Numbered from the stretch's first letter, positions 1 to 10,836 are shown. The stretch is DNA of 51,608 nucleotides from Planctomycetaceae bacterium (GCA_029259845.1 JAJDEI010000109.1:64222-115829), one strand, 5' to 3'. Notes: generated by a model not told the origin, from the letters alone. Numbers and translations: made by a program.

Positions 1-42
1 ATCGCAGAACGGCCCCGTTCGTTCTCCTTTCCCTGGCAAACC

Positions 43-312
43 TCACCCGGATCCCACTTGGTTCCAAACCGGATTGGCGAACAGCAGAATCATCGAGATG
101 ACGAAACAGTAAATGGCGGTCGACTCCACCATCGCCATGCCGACGAACAAAGTGCGTGTGATGTTGGGCGTCTCGTCCGGCTGCTGCGCAATGGCAGCGA
201 GCGCCTGCGCCAGCGCCCGCCCTTCTCCCAGGGCCGGGCCTACCGATCCGATGGCGATCGTTAGGCCGGACGTGACGATCGAGGCGACTGCAATCCAGGT
301 CGAGGCATCCAT
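43..312 (-). CDS. atpE: N-type ATPase rotor subunit c
   Basis: Encodes an 89-residue, two-helix proteolipid, the size of an F-type c subunit. Helix 1 has the Gly-rich GPALGEGRA stretch (26-33) and helix 2 carries V62-E63-S64-T65 with Y68, the ligand pattern of Na+-binding c rings, with Glu63 as the ion carboxylate. Glu30 sits where the Ilyobacter Na+ ring has Gln32, so each hairpin would carry two carboxylates, a trait I associate with N-ATPases. It follows atpB in the same operon; atpF would lie beyond the left edge. Bases 1-42 hold an AAGGAG-like site on the minus strand but no start codon could be identified before the edge. Whether it moves Na+ or H+ cannot be settled from sequence. Confidence 0.95.
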   Translation of the reverse strand: MDASTWIAVASIVTSGLTIAIGSVGPALGEGRALAQALAAIAQQPDETPNITRTLFVGMAMVESTAIYCFVISMILLFANPVWNQVGSG

Positions 313-380
313 TGGCTGATTCTCTTTCAGGGTGACGGGGCTCGGGCTGTTTACAGAGGAACAGTGCCCGAATTACGGAA

Positions 381-474
381 GACACCCGGTGTCCCACTTC
401 GTCGACAACGTTTTAAACCGGAAGGGAAGACGGATTCATTGACGATGCTCATTTCCGATTTGAGACACCGGGTG
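381..474. repeat. Palindromic repeat, ACACCCGGTGTC family, copy 1
   Basis: A 94-bp element with arms GACACCCGGTGTC (from 381) and GAGACACCGGGT (ending at 474). A second copy of 95 bp lies at 41900-41994. The right arm and part of the middle overlap the 3' end of atpB and encode its last 12 residues and stop; the left arm lies in the atpB-atpE gap. Confidence 0.75.
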
Positions 475-1173
475 GCTGGACGTGATTTCATCTCCGGTCC
501 CCTCTTCGTGGTGCGCCTGGGTAGCGGAGGCGATGTAGACCATCGCCAGGATCGCGAAGATGTAGGCCTGGATCATCCCAGTCAGCAGTCCGAACAACTG
601 CATGACAACCGGCACAAACAACGGCACGAACGCGAGCAGAATGGCAGCAATCACCGTGCCGCTCATCATGTTGCCATACAATCGCACGGCCAATGCGAGC
701 GTGCGCGACAGTTCGCCGATGACATTAAACGGCAGCATGAACACCGACGGCTGCGCGAACTGTCGCAGATAGTTGCGTACGCCTTGGTGCTGAATGCCGA
801 ATAATGGCACCGCGATGAAAACGCACATCGCCAGCGCTGCCGTTGTCGACAGCGAAGACGTTGGCGGATGAAACCCGGGGACGACACTGGACAGCGCCGA
901 CATCGCAACGAATAGAAAAATTGTCCCCACAAACGGAAGGTATTCGCCCGGCTCCTGCCGGCTCACTTCGCGGATTTGCTGCTGCATCCCCAGCACGACG
1001 ACCTCTAGCACGTGTTGCCAGCGTGAAATCCGCGTCTCCGGCGAAAGTTTGCGAGTGACGAGCCAGGAACCGGCCGCCAGTACCAGCATGATGGCCCACG
1101 TGGAGACGATCGTCGCATTGAGCACGATCGGCCCCCAGCGGAACAGTTCGATCTCGTCCGGTGACATGTTCAT
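436..1173 (-). CDS. atpB: N-type ATPase stator subunit a
   Basis: A 245-residue membrane protein of the Fo sector, forming the ion half-channels against the c ring. The stator arginine is R164 in the motif LALAVRLYGN, followed by strongly hydrophobic helices to about residue 217. The ATG at 1173 overlaps the atpR stop as ATGA and has a GGGGGAG-like site upstream; an in-frame extension back to 1296 lies wholly inside atpR and is rejected. The extreme C-terminus (HPVSQIGNEHRQ) and the stop codon are encoded by a palindromic repeat (381-474), so the native tail appears to have been replaced. The essential helices end upstream of that, so the protein is probably functional. Confidence 0.93.
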   Translation of the reverse strand: MNMSPDEIELFRWGPIVLNATIVSTWAIMLVLAAGSWLVTRKLSPETRISRWQHVLEVVVLGMQQQIREVSRQEPGEYLPFVGTIFLFVAMSALSSVVPGFHPPTSSLSTTAALAMCVFIAVPLFGIQHQGVRNYLRQFAQPSVFMLPFNVIGELSRTLALAVRLYGNMMSGTVIAAILLAFVPLFVPVVMQLFGLLTGMIQAYIFAILAMVYIASATQAHHEEGTGDEITSSHPVSQIGNEHRQ

Positions 1174-1586
1174 GACTTCGACCACTCCCCCTGCGGAGGG
1201 TTTCGCGACAGTCGGCTCACCTGGTTCGACACGACCCGGAGGATCACCGTGCGGGCAATGAGGAAGCCAGCCAGACAAACCAGGACAAGCCGCCAATCAC
1301 CTCGTGTGAGCCAGAACATCCCCAGCACAACCAATGCCGTCCGGGCCATAAAACTCAACACGACCAACAGGTGCCCCCCCAAATCACTCAACAGAGGCGA
1401 CACCTGCTGCTCGCGGCTCATCTCCGATGACCGATGGGAGCGTCTCGGTTGGGGCGGCCCGCTCTCCCGAGAGAGTTGCACGAACCGCCGCGTCGTCAGC
1501 CAGAGGCCGCCGAAAAACACCGCCCCCAGACCGATGCCGGCCAGAAAAACCATCCCCATCCACAACACCGCCGCGCCCCCGTTCAT
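1170..1586 (-). CDS. atpR: N-ATPase accessory membrane subunit AtpR
   Basis: A 138-residue protein with a first hydrophobic helix at about 7-29 (containing GLGAVFFGGLWLTTRR) and two more at about 70-92 and 97-113. This matches AtpR, found only in N-ATPase operons and thought to support c-ring assembly together with AtpQ. It is longer than the roughly 100 residues I expect because of a hydrophilic, Arg/Ser-rich stretch at about 37-65 between helices 1 and 2. The start overlaps the atpQ stop (ATGA at 1583-1586) and its stop overlaps the atpB start, so translation is likely coupled. Confidence 0.85.
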   Translation of the reverse strand: MNGGAAVLWMGMVFLAGIGLGAVFFGGLWLTTRRFVQLSRESGPPQPRRSHRSSEMSREQQVSPLLSDLGGHLLVVLSFMARTALVVLGMFWLTRGDWRLVLVCLAGFLIARTVILRVVSNQVSRLSRNPPQGEWSKS

Positions 1587-1931
1587 GACGATCCGCCCTC
1601 TCCCTGTTCGTTCGCACCCTCTGATTCCGGCGGCGTGCCGAGCTCGCTTTCACGGTGCACCCAGCGCCATGCGTTCAGGCAGCCCAAGGCGACGCCCATC
1701 AGCATCAGCATGAGCGTCCAGGAATACTGGCTCGGCCGACGAAAATCGATCCACATGCCCAACGCCACACCGATCAACGCCGGAATGGCAACCGACCATC
1801 CCACCAGCCCGAACATTCCCAGTCCGAACCAGATGGTCCGGCCGGGATGCTGCCTTTTCGCCAGCCGGCGACGTCGCTTCCGCGCAACGACGTCCTGCAG
1901 CGAGCGAGTGCTCGGGGGGGTGTCGGAGTGT

Positions 1932-1939
<8 letters not shown>
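1583..1939 (-). CDS. atpQ: N-ATPase accessory subunit AtpQ (AtpI-like)
   Basis: A 118-residue protein with a basic N-terminus (RKRRRRLAKR near 21-30) and two membrane helices at about 35-62 and 72-92. The sequence GVALGMWIDFR fits the GxxxGxWxD signature of AtpI/AtpQ proteins, which help assemble the c ring and have been linked to Mg2+ binding. Its position between atpC and atpR is the diagnostic N-ATPase order. The start overlaps the end of atpC by 8 bases. The acidic, Gly/Ser-rich C-terminus has no recognisable domain. Confidence 0.85.
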
Positions 1940-3982
<2,043 letters not shown>

Positions 3983-4055
3983 TCAACCTCCTTCCAGGGG
4001 CGCGGCGATGCGAGCTGGTTCGATTCGTTTGGGCATGTCCCCTTGAAACGCCGCA

Positions 4056-5366
4056 TCACGTCGGAGCCGTCCTGCCGCGGTGGGAACGGCGGCTGAGGCG
4101 TGTTTCCAGTTGGTGCAAAATGGCTCGCAGTTGCTGTTCAACGACATCGTAGCTGAAATAGAGCCGCCCCACTTCGTAGTTGTGTTCCGTCATGGCGTGC
4201 CGGAACGCCTCATCCGTCAGCGCGCGGCGAACTTCAGCAACGGTACGGTCGGAGAGGAACCCGTCAAACGTGATCGGACGCAGACCGGTCGGTTCGAGGT
4301 CGGTCCGGTAGATCGCATACCGGTTGCTGACGATTGGCCGCCGGTGATAGACTGCTTCGAGAAATGCGTTGCCGAACCCTTCGTACTGGGACGGATAGGT
4401 CACAATGTCGGCTTGGGGATAGGCATCGCCGATCGAGAACTGCAGGCGTCCGTCCGCAAGCGTCATCCGCGAATCTCCGATGTGCGGTGCAGCGAGCAAC
4501 ATCGGCACGCCCAATAGCTCCGCGTACTCGGTCAGGTAGGCGAGGTACTCTTCCCCCTCATCGCCTGTGTCGTGACTGATGACAAGCTTGACGCGCGGGT
4601 CGCCCAGCCGGCGGGCCAGTTCGATCGACCGCTCGATCGCCTTCCTGGGCACCACTCGCGTCGGCTGCAGCAAGATGATGTCGTCCGGGGCGACACCGAT
4701 TTCGGATCGGAAGGATGCTCCAAACTCGTCCGGCGGGTCCGGCGGATGGTCGAAGTCCATGACATTAGGGATTACATGGCACGACAGTCCGGTCCTCCGC
4801 GAGAACTCCCTGGCGGCTTGATTGTTAATCACCACGTGCTGCAGGTGATCGAACGATGGCGGGAATGCGGCTGCCAGAAAATCGTCGATCGAGTTGAGAT
4901 AAAATCGTTCCCGTTCCCAGATGAAGTCGTGATGATGCAGGATGCACTGGATGTCGGTCTGCTGCACAATCTGGATGAGCGCCAGTCCCAACGGCACGTT
5001 CATCGGAATTGTGAGCGCGTTCTCGATGATCAGCACGTCAGGCTGCAAATCATCGATCGCCGCCGAAAGTTGCTCACGGAGGTGAGCAGTCATCGCCACG
5101 ATTCTTTGGGTGAGCGCCGCGGTGCGGATTTGCTGTCCGAACGCCTCCTTGTTGATCGCCCGGATTTCCGGATGGTTGAAGTGGGCTTCTTCGATCACCC
5201 GTGTGCGATTGGCGGGTTCGTCGCACTCGCCAGCGATAAATGAGCATTCCATGCCCATTCTCCGCAGCACGTCGGCCCATTTCTTGGTCTCCAGAGAGAC
5301 ACCGTCCGTCCCGGCGATCCGCGTGGAGATGAAGGCGACGTGACGAACGCGTTTTCGTTGGGTCAT
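4056..5366 (-). CDS. GT-B family 4 glycosyltransferase
   Basis: A 436-residue retaining glycosyltransferase of the group 1/GT4 type. The N-terminal Rossmann domain starts with HVAFISTRIAGTDGVSLETK, and the C-terminal nucleotide-sugar domain carries an EX7E motif (E329-GFGNAFL-E337) with RPIVSNRYAIYR following. The acceptor cannot be told from sequence; related planctomycete enzymes include some that make compatible-solute glycosides, but I cannot assign that here. It is transcribed in the same direction as the ATPase operon 262 bp downstream, and its upstream region is separated from the response regulator by a palindromic repeat. Confidence 0.8.
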   Translation of the reverse strand: MTQRKRVRHVAFISTRIAGTDGVSLETKKWADVLRRMGMECSFIAGECDEPANRTRVIEEAHFNHPEIRAINKEAFGQQIRTAALTQRIVAMTAHLREQLSAAIDDLQPDVLIIENALTIPMNVPLGLALIQIVQQTDIQCILHHHDFIWERERFYLNSIDDFLAAAFPPSFDHLQHVVINNQAAREFSRRTGLSCHVIPNVMDFDHPPDPPDEFGASFRSEIGVAPDDIILLQPTRVVPRKAIERSIELARRLGDPRVKLVISHDTGDEGEEYLAYLTEYAELLGVPMLLAAPHIGDSRMTLADGRLQFSIGDAYPQADIVTYPSQYEGFGNAFLEAVYHRRPIVSNRYAIYRTDLEPTGLRPITFDGFLSDRTVAEVRRALTDEAFRHAMTEHNYEVGRLYFSYDVVEQQLRAILHQLETRLSRRSHRGRTAPT

Positions 5367-5471
5367 GGTATCGCCACCGTCATGAAATCCAGGTGCCTAG
5401 CCCCGACCTGAAATGTGCTCACCATTCTTAATCTTAATCCTACTCCGGCCTCTCTACCAATCGCTCTACCC

Positions 5472-5636
5472 GTCAGGGAGGGCCGTTCAAAGTTTCACAT
5501 TGGAGAACACAGGCCGGGACAAGCTCTCTGGTAACCCGAAGCGTAAGCGAGGAACCGGACGTGAGTTAGCAATTCGTCCCTCGCTTACGCTTCGGGTTAC
5601 CCGGTTGCCCAGATTCAATCTTTGAATGGCCCTGAC
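5472..5636. repeat. Nested palindromic repeat (CCCGAAGCGTAAGCGAGG type)
   Basis: The inner arms at 5530-5552 and 5579-5601 are a perfect 23-bp inverted repeat with a 26-nt spacer. Outer arms at 5472-5492 and 5620-5636 share the core GGCC(G/A)TTCAAAG. The element occupies the middle of the roughly 415-bp gap between the response regulator and the glycosyltransferase; nothing else was seen there. This motif is familiar as a dispersed planctomycete repeat that yields spurious NPKRKRG ORFs. Confidence 0.85.
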
Positions 5637-5782
5637 CCGTCAGGCCAATCACGTCTCAGGCGAAGACTACGATTATGATTAGGAGTTTGGTTAAGAAGAG
5701 GGCTTGGAGACGCTGGATCAGTGACCGTGTTTCACCGAACGGTTGATCAAGAAGTCCGCGGCGAAAACCTGACGGTGAACGG

Positions 5783-7138
5783 TTACCGATACGATGCCTC
5801 ATCGATCTCGAACCGATCGATGAGACGGTAGAGTTTGCGCCGATGGATCCCCAGGGAGCGGGATGCACGGGCTTTGTTCCCTTTTTCCTGTCGCAGCACT
5901 TCGATGATGTGCGCCCGTTCGATGGCGTCCAAACGTTTGACGCCGACGAGATTCGCAGCACCCCGGCCGTTGCCACTGGCATCCACAACCTCATGGGGCA
6001 GGTCTTCGAGCGTGATTAGTTGGTCGTCCGCCAGAATCGTTGCCCGTTCGAGGGCATTGATCAACTGCCGCACATTCCCCGGCCAGGCGTAGGATTGCAG
6101 TGCGGACATCGCGTTGTCTTCGATCTCCCAATCGGGTCCCAGGAAATTGTTGATTAGCATGGTGATGTCGTCGCCGCGCTCGCGGAGCGGCGGCAAAACG
6201 ATTGACATCACATTGATCCGGTAGTACAGGTCTTCCCGGAATTTCCCGTCGCTGACCTCCCGAGCAAGGTCCCTGTTCGTGGCGGCGATGATCCGCACAT
6301 CGACCCGACGCTCCTGATGCGACCCAACGCGTCGGAGAGTCCCGTCCTCGAGGACCCGCAACAGCTTGGGTTGCAGCGACGTCGGCAACTCGCCGATTTC
6401 GTCGATAAACAGGGTCCCGCCGTCGGCAACCTCGAACAGTCCGGTCTTGGCGGCGACCGCGCCGGTGAACGACCCTTTCTCATGACCGAACAACTCGCTT
6501 TCGACCAACTGCTCCGGCAGCGCGGCACAGTTGATCGTCACCAGCGGTTTGTCGGCGCGGTCGCTCACCTGATGGAGGGCCCGCGCAACCAATTCCTTGC
6601 CCGTCCCGCTTTCCCCCTCGATGAGAACCGCTTTGTCCGTCGGTCCGACCCGTTTGATGAGCCGTCCGATTTCCCGCATGGCCGCCGATTCGCCCACCAT
6701 CACGGTTTCCGGCAGGCTGCGCTCGATGACCGCCTTGAGTTGCCGGTTCTCTTTATGCAGCAGCCAGCGGTCATCGGCCATGCGGCAGCGTTGTTCGAGT
6801 TCGCTCAGGGGAAACGGTTTGGTCAGGTAGTCACACGCCCCCAGTTTCATCGCCTCGACGGCGTTCTCGACCGTCGCCTGCCCGGTGAGAATGATGATTT
6901 CGGTGTCGACATTGTCCGACTTGAGCCGTTGCAGCAACTCCAATCCGGAGATGCCGGGCATGTTCATGTCGAAGATGGCGACTTGAAAATGCCGGCGTTC
7001 GCAATGCTTGAGCGCTTCCTGACCGTTGGCCGCCTCCTCGACGCGGTGGCCTTTGCGACGCATCCACTCAGCCGCCATCTCGCGGAATCCGTCATCATCT
7101 TCCACGATCAACAGATCAATCGGGCGAGAGGTTGGCAT
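5783..7138 (-). CDS. Sigma-54-dependent response regulator (NtrC family)
   Basis: A 451-residue activator with three domains. The receiver (1-120) has acidic-pocket residues E13/D14/D15, phospho-acceptor D57 ([10 protein letters not shown]) and K107. The AAA+ domain (about 145-385) has Walker A GESGTGKE (175-182), GSFTGA (222-227; the sigma-54-contacting GAFTGA loop with Ser for Ala) and Walker [10 protein letters not shown] (242-250). A Fis-type helix-turn-helix ends the protein ([20 protein letters not shown]). The ATG at 7138 is chosen because GGAGA lies 6 bases upstream. No histidine kinase is in the window, so partner and targets are unknown; the flanking Hsp20 and stress genes are plausible targets only by position. 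Confidence 0.92.
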   Translation of the reverse strand: MPTSRPIDLLIVEDDDGFREMAAEWMRRKGHRVEEAANGQEALKHCERRHFQVAIFDMNMPGISGLELLQRLKSDNVDTEIIILTGQATVENAVEAMKLGACDYLTKPFPLSELEQRCRMADDRWLLHKENRQLKAVIERSLPETVMVGESAAMREIGRLIKRVGPTDKAVLIEGESGTGKELVARALHQVSDRADKPLVTINCAALPEQLVESELFGHEKGSFTGAVAAKTGLFEVADGGTLFIDEIGELPTSLQPKLLRVLEDGTLRRVGSHQERRVDVRIIAATNRDLAREVSDGKFREDLYYRINVMSIVLPPLRERGDDITMLINNFLGPDWEIEDNAMSALQSYAWPGNVRQLINALERATILADDQLITLEDLPHEVVDASGNGRGAANLVGVKRLDAIERAHIIEVLRQEKGNKARASRSLGIHRRKLYRLIDRFEIDEASYR

Positions 7139-7279
7139 TCCCATTCTCCAGTGCGGCGTCGACACACGCTGGTGTGCAAATTAGCACACATCATTGGCAG
7201 TCGACATTCAAGCTTGTGCACACGACCGAAACGACCGGTCGCCGTTGCGGCAGCCGGTCGTTCGGCCGACGCCTCAATT

Positions 7280-7750
7280 TCACCCTTTGACGGTGATCTT
7301 TTGCCGCCGGGCTTCCTCCGCCTTGGGCAGCGTGACCGTCAGCACGCCGTCTTTCAACTCAGCTTCGACGGCATTCTGATTCACCGGACAGGGCAGCAGC
7401 ACCGACCGCGAAAATGTCCCTGTGCGGCGTTCAACCCGATGGTACTTTCGACCGTTCCCCTCCTCCTTTTGTTCCTCGGAATGCTTGCCGCTGATGGTCA
7501 GGTAATTGTCGTTGACTTCAATGTCCACTTCGTCGGCTTTGAAGCCGGGCAGGTCCGTCTCAACCGTCACCGCATCCTCGGTTTCGGAGAGATCGAGGCT
7601 GGGAACCAAGTCCGACGCGGGGGCCAGAAAGCCCGCATCCCCAAAGAAGTTCTCGAACATACTCTCCATTTCCTGCCGCAACGGCCCGAAGGGATAAGTT
7701 CCGGGAAAGCGGCGGAGGGCCGACGGGTCACGTTTCGCAATCGCAGACAT
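7280..7750 (-). CDS. Small heat-shock protein, Hsp20/alpha-crystallin family
   Basis: A 156-residue ATP-independent chaperone. After an N-terminal arm rich in Phe and Pro (FGPLRQEMESMFENFFGDAG), the alpha-crystallin domain spans about 47-150, with VTVETDLPGFKADEVDIEV and the family-defining LKDGVLTVTLPKAE near the C-terminus. A strong AGGAGG site lies 7 bases before the ATG. The C-terminal ITVKG is close to the IXI-type assembly motif. About 254 bp separate it from the divergent gene at 8006; no heat-shock operator was recognised. Confidence 0.95.
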   Translation of the reverse strand: MSAIAKRDPSALRRFPGTYPFGPLRQEMESMFENFFGDAGFLAPASDLVPSLDLSETEDAVTVETDLPGFKADEVDIEVNDNYLTISGKHSEEQKEEGNGRKYHRVERRTGTFSRSVLLPCPVNQNAVEAELKDGVLTVTLPKAEEARRQKITVKG

Positions 7751-8005
7751 GATTCTTCCTCCTGTTCAAGCGTTCGGATTCCACGTTCTTCCCCTCACCG
7801 CGGGAACACAGCAGCATGAGGGGCTCAGCAAGCCGCCAAGGAATTTTTCGCCGATCCAAGCCTTCGGTGGCTTGCACAACAACTGACAGCGCCCCAACGG
7901 CGTTGCAGGATATGTGCCGAACGTGTCAAAAATGGGCGGCGGTTTCGGCACGCCCAGTGCTCAGGGTCACTTGACTAAGCACGAACATCTGCCCGGGAGA
8001 CAACC

Positions 8006-8449
8006 ATGCCCGCCCGCCAAGTGTCCGATATCCTCAACGACATCCGCAGCGTGCATCGCAAACTGGCCGCGCGATACCGTGAGTTGAACGCAGCTGCCTC
8101 CGACGAGCGCGTCAAACTGCTGCTCGAAGACATGCAGCACCGGGAGCAGCAGTTTGAGCAATGCGTGGGCCAGTACGTGTCTGATGATGGCTCGGCGATT
8201 CTGGACACTTGGTTGCAGTTTGTCCCGGAGGAAGGGATTCGCATCGACCGCATCGCCGATTGGCTCGCTGAGCCGAAAGACCTTGCCGGACTGGTCGCAG
8301 AGACGCTTGCCGTCAACGCCGCTCTCTGTGAGACGTACCGGGCGATGGCGAAAGAGGCCCCCACTCCGGAACTGCACGAGCTGTTCTTGAGCCTCGCTCA
8401 GCTTGAGGAGCAGATTGACTGTCATTATGCCAAAGTGCTGCTCGACTAA
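8006..8449 (+). CDS. Ferritin-like four-helix protein, unknown function
   Basis: A 147-residue, all-helical soluble protein. Heptad-like stretches (ILNDIRSVHRKLAARYRELN, MQHREQQFEQCVGQY, ELFLSLAQLEEQIDCHYAKV) suggest a four-helix bundle of the ferritin/rubrerythrin or DUF2383 kind. Glu and His occur at spacings that could bind metal (EDMQHRE near 46-52; LEEQIDCHY near 135-143), but the full di-iron EXXH pairs are not obvious. It lies 6 bases upstream of the kinase fusion gene and almost certainly shares its transcript, consistent with a stress role. The function is not established from sequence. Confidence 0.7.
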   Translation: MPARQVSDILNDIRSVHRKLAARYRELNAAASDERVKLLLEDMQHREQQFEQCVGQYVSDDGSAILDTWLQFVPEEGIRIDRIADWLAEPKDLAGLVAETLAVNAALCETYRAMAKEAPTPELHELFLSLAQLEEQIDCHYAKVLLD

Positions 8450-8455
8450 TTGACC

Positions 8456-10075
8456 ATGCGTGACACATCTTACCCACCGCTGGTCACCGAATTGCTCAGT
8501 CCGAAAGCATATTCGCACACTGTCAAGAACCTGCGTGTGCGAGAGACGCACATCTCCTGGGTCCTGCTGACCGGAGAGTTCGCCTACAAGATCAAGAAGC
8601 CGGTCGATCTGGGCTTCGCCGACTTCTCGACTCTAGAGCAACGTCGCTTCTTCTGCCGGGAGGAACTCCGGTTGAACAGACGGTACGCGTCCGACATGTA
8701 TTTGGACGTCATCCCGATCACGCAGGAAGCGGGCGGATTGCGTGTCGATGGACGGGGCGAGCCTGTCGAGTTCGCCGTCCGCATGCGGCAGTTCGACGAG
8801 CGACTCCTGCTGTCACAGCTCCTGGCCGACGGAAAACTCCAACGGGACCAGATTGACGAACTGGCGTTGGTGGCCGCTGCCGCGCACAACAGCGCACCTC
8901 GTGCTGATGAAGTGACCGCATGGGGCTCGGCTGCCCAAATCGGCGAACCGGCCGCGGAAAACTTCGAGACGCTCCGATCCCTGGTTGTCGAACCTTCGCG
9001 AATTCGCCAACTTCGGGAACTGGCCGATTGGTCACGGAAACAGCATCGGCGGTTGACGGAGACATTCACCAGCCGCCGCCGGGAGGGCTTCATCCGCGAG
9101 TGCCACGGCGACCTGCATCTGGGCAACGTGGTCCTGTGGGGAGGGCGCGTCACCCCGTTTGACTGCATCGAGTTCAACCCCGGCTTTCGCTGGATCGACG
9201 TGATGAACGAGGTTGCCTTCGTGGTGATGGACCTCGACGACCACGCGCGCCCGGACTTCGGCTGGCGATTCCTGAACGCGTACCTGGAACGGACCGGCGA
9301 CTACGCCGGACTGAGAGTTCTGCCGTTTTACCTCGTCTACCGGGCGGTTGTGCGCGCCAAGGTCGATGCCCTGCGGCTGCAGCAAGCGGGTCTCACGGGC
9401 CGGGAACAGCAACGTCTTGCGACCGAATGGCACGGCTACCTCGATCTGGCGCAACATTACGCGGCGTCCATCAACACGACCGTCCCTACGGAGGTCCCCA
9501 ACACTTCATCCCGCAGCACGTCATCCCCCAACAGGGTGTCACACCCGCCCTGCCTGACGATCACACACGGCCTCTCCGGCAGCGGAAAAACGACGGGGAC
9601 CGAGCGGATGATCGAGCAGCCCGGCGCGATCCGCCTGCGTTCCGACGTTGAGAGAAAACGGCTCTTCGGCGTTGGCGCCTCGCAGCCGCGGACCGCTGCG
9701 GTCGGGGAGGACCTCTATTCCCCGGCAGCCAACGAGCGAACCTACGACAGGCTCGCGGAACTGGCGGAAGACGTCATCCGCGCCGGGTTTTCTGTCATCG
9801 TTGATGCCACGTTTCTCAAGCGGGCCCAACGACGCCGGTTTCAGCAATTGGCGGCCGATCTCGGCGTGCCATTTCAGATCCTGGCATTCGACGCTGACGA
9901 GAACACCCTGCGAGAGCGAATTCAACAGCGACAGGCCGAAGGCCGCGACGCCTCGGAGGCAACGGTCGAGGTACTCGAACGGCAACTTCACACACGCGAG
10001 CCGCTGACTGAAGAAGAACGGTCCTTCGCTCACTTCACCAGCAGAACCGGGCAGGGCGCAAAAACCGACACCTGA
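8456..10075 (+). CDS. Aminoglycoside phosphotransferase-like/AAA kinase fusion protein
   Basis: A 539-residue two-domain protein. The N-terminal half is APH/choline-kinase-like: KIKKPVDLGF resembles the ATP-lysine region and H217-GDLHLGN is the Brenner-type catalytic loop, followed by PFDCIEFN as the metal-binding Asp segment. The C-terminal half is a P-loop kinase with Walker A GLSGSGKT (372-379) and an Arg-rich lid near residue 490. This architecture matches the COG2187-COG0645 fusions found in dormancy or stress regulons, such as the DosR member Rv2004c (recalled, not searched). The natural substrate is unknown; antibiotic modification should not be assumed. A TTG at 8450 is an alternative start. 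The last 46 bases overlap the convergent usp gene. Confidence 0.85.
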   Translation: MRDTSYPPLVTELLSPKAYSHTVKNLRVRETHISWVLLTGEFAYKIKKPVDLGFADFSTLEQRRFFCREELRLNRRYASDMYLDVIPITQEAGGLRVDGRGEPVEFAVRMRQFDERLLLSQLLADGKLQRDQIDELALVAAAAHNSAPRADEVTAWGSAAQIGEPAAENFETLRSLVVEPSRIRQLRELADWSRKQHRRLTETFTSRRREGFIRECHGDLHLGNVVLWGGRVTPFDCIEFNPGFRWIDVMNEVAFVVMDLDDHARPDFGWRFLNAYLERTGDYAGLRVLPFYLVYRAVVRAKVDALRLQQAGLTGREQQRLATEWHGYLDLAQHYAASINTTVPTEVPNTSSRSTSSPNRVSHPPCLTITHGLSGSGKTTGTERMIEQPGAIRLRSDVERKRLFGVGASQPRTAAVGEDLYSPAANERTYDRLAELAEDVIRAGFSVIVDATFLKRAQRRRFQQLAADLGVPFQILAFDADENTLRERIQQRQAEGRDASEATVEVLERQLHTREPLTEEERSFAHFTSRTGQGAKTDT

Positions 10076-10461
10076 TAGCTGATCGTCGCCACGCTCCGGA
10101 CCGGCTCGCCCTGGTCGATCGGATGCGAGCTGAGTACGACCAGATCGACGTCCCGTTCGATCACGAATTGGACAATTTCTTCGGCCCGTTTGCCGAACCG
10201 GACCTTGTACTCCGCCGACAACCCCGCTTCAACAAACCGCTGGCATCGACTTTCCAGTTCGGCATCAGCACGCTGTCTCAGCCGCTCGTAGAACGCATCC
10301 GATTCCTGATCCTCGGCCGCTTCGTCGATCCGCTCGATCACATGCAGCAGCGTCACCCGCGCGGCATTCACCTCCGCTATTTCAAAGGCGATATCGAGGG
10401 CCGCCATGTTTTTGGGGGAGAAATCCAGCGGGACAAGGAGATGTCGAAATCGGGGTAACAT
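10030..10461 (-). CDS. Universal stress protein (UspA family)
   Basis: A 143-residue single-domain protein with the family's first strand (HLLVPLDFSPKNMAALDIAFEI), the helix-turn segment GKRAEEIVQFVIERDVDLVVLSSH and the terminal strand CPVLLVK. The usual ATP-binding pattern G-2x-G-9x-G-S/T is missing: the corresponding stretch reads SSHPIDQGEPVRSVATISYQ, so it may belong to the non-nucleotide-binding class. An AGGGA site precedes the ATG. It is convergent with the kinase fusion gene, the two stop regions overlapping by 46 bp. Its leader and first codons are partly duplicated at 10709-10761. Confidence 0.9.
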   Translation of the reverse strand: MLPRFRHLLVPLDFSPKNMAALDIAFEIAEVNAARVTLLHVIERIDEAAEDQESDAFYERLRQRADAELESRCQRFVEAGLSAEYKVRFGKRAEEIVQFVIERDVDLVVLSSHPIDQGEPVRSVATISYQVSVFAPCPVLLVK

Positions 10462-10565
10462 CGAATTCCCTTACGTGATTGTGCGAAAGCACCAAGGAAC
10501 GGATCGGAATCAACATCCCGACTGGGGGGCGAGCGGGAAGGTGTTCGATGGACGTCCCCGCAGGA

Positions 10566-10705
10566 GGGTGGCTGGGGCGATTTGACGCATGGAGATCTCT
10601 CACGCTTGTTTTCTGGGGCGGTGTGCGGTCCAGAGAAATCGCCCATCGCCCCAGATGCGAAACGCCTTCAATAATTGCGCAACCTGAATCTCGCCCCAGC
10701 CACCC
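10566..10705. repeat. GGGTGGCTGGGGCGA palindromic element, copy 1
   Basis: A 140-bp element bounded by a perfect 15-bp inverted repeat (GGGTGGCTGGGGCGA at 10566-10580, its complement at 10691-10705). An internal 43-nt hairpin at 10612-10654 has a nearly continuous 16-bp stem. Other copies are at 15140-15280 and 23292-23445. Non-coding; mobile or structured-RNA origin is open. Confidence 0.85.
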
Positions 10706-10708
10706 TGC

Positions 10709-10761
10709 CGAAATCGGGGTAACATCGAGTGTCCTCACGTGAGTTTTGGAAAAGACCAAGG
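10709..10761. repeat. Partial duplicate of the usp leader
   Basis: These 53 bp match 10445-10497 at 43 positions by hand alignment, including a run of 20 identical bases that covers the usp start codon and its first codons. The duplicate directly abuts the right end of the palindromic element at 10566-10705, as if a second usp copy had been truncated there. Confidence 0.7.
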
Positions 10762-10836
10762 GGGTCAGGCACCTTTTTCGGACATCACCTGATCGAAGTC
10801 GAGTGCCGTTTCCAGCCGAAAAAGGTGCCTGACCCC
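10761..10836. repeat. REP-like palindrome GGGGTCAGGCACC
   Basis: A perfect 21-bp inverted repeat (10761-10781 and 10816-10836) separated by 34 bases, just downstream of the galT stop. It could act as a bidirectional terminator but lacks a clean U-tract outside the stem. The motif is reminiscent of REP sequences served by RAYT-type transposases; no such gene is in this window. Confidence 0.8.

Noticed and set aside
5413..5625. 70-codon ORF containing NPKRKRG
   Set aside because: It is the translation of a dispersed palindrome; this peptide is a familiar spurious product in planctomycete genomes.
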